Shown here in pieces: positions 59,901-64,000 of a stretch of 64,000 nucleotides of DNA. The notes below the pieces were generated by a model. That model saw only the letters and a list, made by a program, of their open reading frames with translations, searched no databases and was not told the DNA's origin. The number at the start of each line of letters is the position of its first letter. Position 1 is the stretch's first letter. The stretch covers positions 62,001 through 126,000 of the forward strand of contig JAQGDQ010000550.1 of NCBI GenBank assembly GCA_030141605.1. The letters run 5' to 3'. The translations under genes were made by a program, and so were the position numbers. The stretch is from Tubiluchus corallicola. Its lineage: Eukaryota; Priapulida; Priapulimorpha; Priapulimorphida; Tubiluchidae.

Positions 59901-62527
59901 TTATTGATAACTTGATTAATCAGCTGTTTCCAAGTTATTTGCCTGGAGTTTGCGTACTTGTTGGCTTGGCAATGAGCATAGAACCCTATGACATTTACGT
60001 GCAGTGTAGTGCACCAAAGACATTTGGGTACTAACTAAGTAAACCTGCAAGCTTAACATGGTAGCTAGCATAAGACAAAGAACGAAAAAGTCATATTTGT
60101 GGCAGTATTTTTTTAACATTCAAGCAAAACCTGTGCAAATCTAACTAGATTTGTTGTAAGTAATGGGCATTGGTGTGAATATGTAGGCAAATGGATTCGC
60201 ATCAAAATTCTGGCCCTGACATTTTCAGCAAAAATAGTAGTCTGGTATCACATGTTAAATATGTAAAAGTCAAATTTAGGATGAACGCTCTGAAAAACTG
60301 TGAATTAACCAAAATTTGAATCTAGATATTTGATATCATTATGGTATCCAGGCATGTTTATGCACTGACATAAACATTTATCTCATACTTAAAATTGTAC
60401 TTACCTTCAAATGATAGCTTCTTAGTTCATAGATGTGTTTAGGTGCTCTGGGTTGTAATCGCGGCCAAAATGCAAACTCCAGCAAAAGTTGATTCTGACG
60501 TGAGCGTAACATGGACCGTAAATCTGCCTGAATCCTTGTGTAGTCCGGATCTGCTCTGACTAGTCTGTGAGAGTCTGTTACACCTTTGTAACCCTTGGGG
60601 TACATCCATAGATGAACTACGAACATAAATTTATGAAAAGGTATAACATTGCAATAAAAGGCTGAATTATGGATTAGCCATGGTTTACTACGCACAGTGT
60701 GAGTATGAGTGCGTGACACAGTATATTATGCAAGAAAACCACATGCAATGTGTGATCTCAAAATTGGATTAAATAATAATAATAATAATAATAGTTTACT
60801 TTTAAAAATGCACTCCTCTGAAGATCTCAGTGCTTTTTACAATAGAAATAAAGGAAATAAAAAAATACACAATAAATCGCAATAAAAATAATTATGCAGT
60901 TGCAATTTAAAAGACATAGCCACTTATGATATTGAAAAAAATTGACAGTAAGAGTTTAAAGTAAAAATATAGGTTAAAGTAATTTACAGATTCAACCTAC
61001 ATAATGAATAGAAAGTTATGTTTACAAATAAAAATATATAGCTTAAATTAATGTATTAAAAATTAATAGAACATATATTAAAATTAAGTATGTTAAAATT
61101 ATGTATAGCAGTATATGATTTCTTCATTTTACATTTTAACATTGATAAAAGTGACTGCACGAAGAACTCACATTATTAATACAGTAAAAAATGCTTTAGA
61201 GCAACTTGGTTCATTATCTTTGATGTATGTGGGTCATAGTGCATTGCTGTACTTATGCATGCATCGTTCTAGTCACTGGTATTTTCCTGGTTTTACTCCA
61301 TTAATTTTAAAAATTTCCACAGTGTTGCTCGTGCAAGTAAAAAGGTTACATCATGCCACTTTCATTGCCAAAGAGTGCAGAGTTTTTGCGGGAAAGTAAT
61401 GTTTTTAGGGAAATACCAATAGAGTGATATGGACTTTGAAGCAATTTAGAAAGTGTTTAAAGAAGACTTAATGGATATTCAACTTGTATAGTAAATCTTT
61501 AATAGTGTTCACAATCTTATCCGATGCCGAAATAACACTGTTTCAATAAAATTCCACGTACATTAGATTCGCAAGCCAAACTGAAAAAGAGCTTTATTAT
61601 TAAGTAAGTACTTATATTGCACCACATGTCATATGACTGGTCACAACAATAATATACTTGCTTTAAGCTCTGATGATCAAATTTTAATTAAATTTCATTA
61701 TTCAGTGAAGGCATTGTTAACTTAACAGAGAGTGACTTTTTTTTTGACAAAAGTCAAGTTGAATTTTGTTACTGCCCCACGTGTATGCATTTTGTGTGAG
61801 ACATTGTAAATGATGTGAATGCAGTATTCATCAGTTCAGTGGAATTTTACTTGCACGCAAGATTTATGTACGTTTATTTAGGATGGCATTTTAGCCACCA
61901 AATTGTAAGTTTTGTTAATTAAATTCTATTACCTTTCTTTCGATATACTCTTTTTGCTATAAAGTAGAAAAGGACTAGGCGATCATTGTACACATTTTTG
62001 TTAATCTGTCGGAATTTCCTATTCTCACCTGTTAATCTGTTAATTATTACTTTATTGTTGCTTAGAATCACTTTTTAATACTGTATAAATTAATTTCAAG
62101 TTTATCGCATAGGGTAGGGCTTGATTTAGCTTTTTCTTTTGGATGTTTTACCTGGGCGCGTCTACAGTTAGACAATTGGATTGAGTTTTATTCATCAGTA
62201 AAATCAGTTGTTTTTTAAAACTACATTGCTTAAATGTACATTTATTTCTTGTGTTACATGAATGTACCACCCAATGAGCACAGCATCCTAGAAGTACATT
62301 AAGCATTGATAAATATATTTGTCACCATCGAAAAAGCAAAAAGTTACAATTTCGTAAACACTACTAAGAAACACACTATTTAAAGTAAACGTTTATGGTT
62401 ATTTACAGTACGTAGCAGCTGTTAATTACCTGCCTCATCTTCATCACCTATTAACACTGTCCAGCTACCCACAATTTCACAGCCCAAATCGTTATTTCTG
62501 TCTTGTATCCGTTTGGTCCATTTTCCA
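56973..62527 (-). CDS. NIPSNAP1/2-type protein (5' partial)
   Basis: Minus-strand exons 62527-62430, 60616-60405, 59390-59264 and 57091-56973 join in frame with GT/AG sites. They give [82 protein letters not shown] and [13 protein letters not shown], which is the NIPSNAP ferredoxin-like dimeric domain in order. NIPSNAP1/2 proteins sit in mitochondria and in vertebrates act as mitophagy signals. The mitochondrial presequence and first domain part lie upstream, outside the window or unidentified. Oddly, the conserved C-terminal tail (VPLI...MESRIMIP in relatives) is absent: the frame ends in a short polar stretch, [11 protein letters not shown]. Either a further exon is missed (possible donors lie at about 57006 and 57020) or this copy is truncated. 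One intron holds a perfect 989-bp duplication. Confidence 0.88.
57152..59129. repeat. Perfect tandem duplication, 2 x 989 bp, intronic
   Basis: The sequence starting TTAGTTTTCAAATTGCATAG at 57152 recurs at 58141, and by eye the copies are identical throughout, ending in AATTAATTAA. The duplication lies wholly within the NIPSNAP intron 57092-59263 and does not touch an exon. Each copy contains a short tRNA-box-like patch (TTTGGCCTCATATTCAAAAGG, AGCTCAAACTC) that may be a decayed SINE. Identity implies a very recent event or an assembly artefact. Confidence 0.95.
59391..60404 (-). other. NIPSNAP intron, nothing else supported
   Basis: A 1.0-kb intron. The plus-strand open frame at 59744-60034 has a hydrophobic start but no splice or domain support and lies antisense within it. 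Confidence 0.7.
60617..62429 (-). other. NIPSNAP intron with (TAA)n tract
   Basis: A 1.8-kb intron with an AAT triplet run at about 60770-60794. The open frame at 61115-61399 has no recognised domain. Confidence 0.7.
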
Positions 62528-62673
62528 CTGTAACATGTACCAGTTCAACTTAATACATAGAATTGCAGTATATACAAAAATGTAAACCATCAAAGCCTAA
62601 CAAACCTACTGAGGGTAATAATATGTATGTATACACAAAGGGTTAGGCTTCTGAATTGCAATGATGCAATTGT

Positions 62674-62690
62674 AGATAGATAGATAGATA
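62674..62690. repeat. Short (GATA)n tract
   Basis: Four GATA units upstream of the first visible NIPSNAP exon, presumably intronic. Confidence 0.85.
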
Positions 62691-62932
62691 AAAGGTTTGT
62701 TTCACACAAAAATTATAGTTAAAAACTGAATAAAATTGCATAAAAACTTAAAAAAACAGTTAAGATGCCATAGCCATAACAATCAAATATATACTAAGAT
62801 TATACAAAGTGTGATACAACCAACTGTTAAAAATACTCTATAAACACATAAATCAACATTAAAAAATCATAAAAACTAAAAAAATGTATCTATTTGCCAA
62901 GATCTTATTACTACCATTTAAAAATCTTTTCA

Positions 62933-63530
62933 AGCAAAACAGGACCCAATCTTAAATTGTATTTCAAAACAATCTACTCTTTAAAATATTGAAAGGAAAC
63001 ATAATATTTTTTCAACAATGACTTACGTGAAAGAATTATTACCACACAAACACAATTTCACGTACGTGCCACTAGTTCTTCGCTGTTACATGCATTTCAC
63101 CATTCGCTAGTCAGACGGGCACTAGGACCTGCATTTTGGAAATGCATTGCATAAAAAACAGGTGCTGTACTTCTCAGTTCAGATGTGTGAGTTTGTGACG
63201 AACTATACATGTTCAACAGCTCATGTGTGAGCATAGCGGTAACTATGAAATTTGAATTTTTATCTTCTGAATTTATAAACTGAATATCTTACAGTAGCAC
63301 TGTACTTCAATTTTTGCTTTTGCAAACACATGCAACGCACTCGTGGAATATTTTTGCAGTTGAAAATTATGTGAGTTTGTGATGTCACCAATAGTTCAGG
63401 TTGCCCGCTGTCATTTAACTACCAGAAACGCTTTTGCAGTATTGTGTTCAAATGTATACTTTTTATTGGACTTGAAAATGAGGTAGCATATGAAAAATCA
63501 TCGTATCTTCCTTTCATATAATCGTAAAGG
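62933..63530 (+). mobile_element. Interspersed repeat family A, copy 4
   Basis: Begins GCAAAACAGGACCCAATCTT, identical over 23 bases to copy 3. It has the short frame MTYVKELLPHKHNFTYVPLV then LRCYMHFTIR and a stop. It also retains the CATTTTGGAAATGCATTGCA block missing from copy 3, then TGAATATCTTACAGTAGCAC, TTGTGATGTCACCAATAGTT and TGTATACTTTTTATTGGACT. With copy 2 it is the most complete member of the family in the window. Confidence 0.75.
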
Positions 63531-64000
63531 TGAATAAAATTTACGATTTGTTTTACATGCATTCAGGGACGATACTGAAACTGAATTTACAAAGCGAAAC
63601 AGAAACCGAAATTCATGAAACATAGAAAACAGTTACCAAAACGAAACCGAACCAAAACATTTTTGCAAAACCAAAGTACTATTAAAACTGAAAAAAGAAA
63701 ATTCTAAAGTAACTAAAATATTTTGTTTGTTTGCTTTTATTTGTTGCGATACAAAATTACTGATAAAAAATTCTAATACAAAAAGGACAAGGAACTTTTT
63801 TAGTATAGAACCTCAAGTTTGATGGAATGGTTTACCTCAGAAAATGTATTATAATGTTCTTGGATTTAAGTATCCTTAATGATTCATGTTTAAAGACCAT
63901 AATGCTTCATTAAAGATAAACAGATTTTATTTGGCAGATATTTTGTTGCCAATATTTCATGAATTATAAAATTAAACGTGCATTATAAAATTTTGCTCAA
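63531..64000. other. Right edge, nothing recognised
   Basis: AT-rich sequence with loosely repeated AAACCGAAA-type words near 63600-63660. No upstream NIPSNAP exon could be identified here. Confidence 0.5.

Noticed and set aside
59744-60034. 96-codon plus-strand open frame with hydrophobic start
   Set aside because: Antisense within a NIPSNAP intron, no domain, no splice support, AT-driven composition.
61115-61399. 94-codon plus-strand open frame
   Set aside because: Lies in a NIPSNAP intron and shows no recognisable domain or splice sites.

Overview
This is nuclear DNA from an animal, AT-rich and intron-bearing with GT/AG splice sites. The evidence is a recognisable set of metazoan genes (an RNF141-type RING ligase, a CYP2-clan cytochrome P450, a NIPSNAP protein and a very large C2H2 zinc-finger protein), non-LTR and Penelope-type retroelement debris, a tRNA-derived SINE, MITEs and many microsatellites. 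A marine invertebrate is plausible, but nothing here fixes the phylum.

Layout. 1-2479: probable 5' end of a minus-strand gene running off the left edge (coding exon 2261-2479, strong splice donor), with a palindromic MITE at 351-456. 2480-15120: non-genic, with two local duplications, a SINE, a long (CT)n tract, nuclear-receptor-like DR1 motifs in repeats, telomere-like repeats and a decayed Penelope GIY-YIG fragment. 15120-17790: broken non-LTR retrotransposon. 19780-22686: five-exon RNF141 homologue with a possible extra in-frame cassette exon that looks like a second half-RING. 23160-36600: gene-poor, with a degenerate minisatellite (26.7-27.4 kb) and three copies of an interspersed repeat (29.5-32.1 kb; fourth copy at 62.9 kb). 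36804-41486: complete four-exon P450 with a TATA/CCAAT-type promoter. 46880-53038: two-exon gene for a 1939-residue zinc-finger protein, most of it in one 5.4-kb coding exon. 53.1-56.7 kb: duplications, a Tigger-like MITE and a second SINE copy. 56973-62527 (minus): four coding exons of a NIPSNAP gene, 5' end outside the window, with a perfect 989-bp tandem duplication in one intron.

The genes are independent single loci with no sign of shared function. RNF141 is a predicted myristoylated ubiquitin ligase, the P450 a microsomal monooxygenase, the zinc-finger protein a predicted nuclear DNA- or RNA-binding factor, and NIPSNAP a mitochondrial protein. The most unusual items are the RNF141 cassette exon, the two-class zinc-finger architecture, the perfect intronic duplication and the four-copy repeat that keeps a short conserved reading frame.
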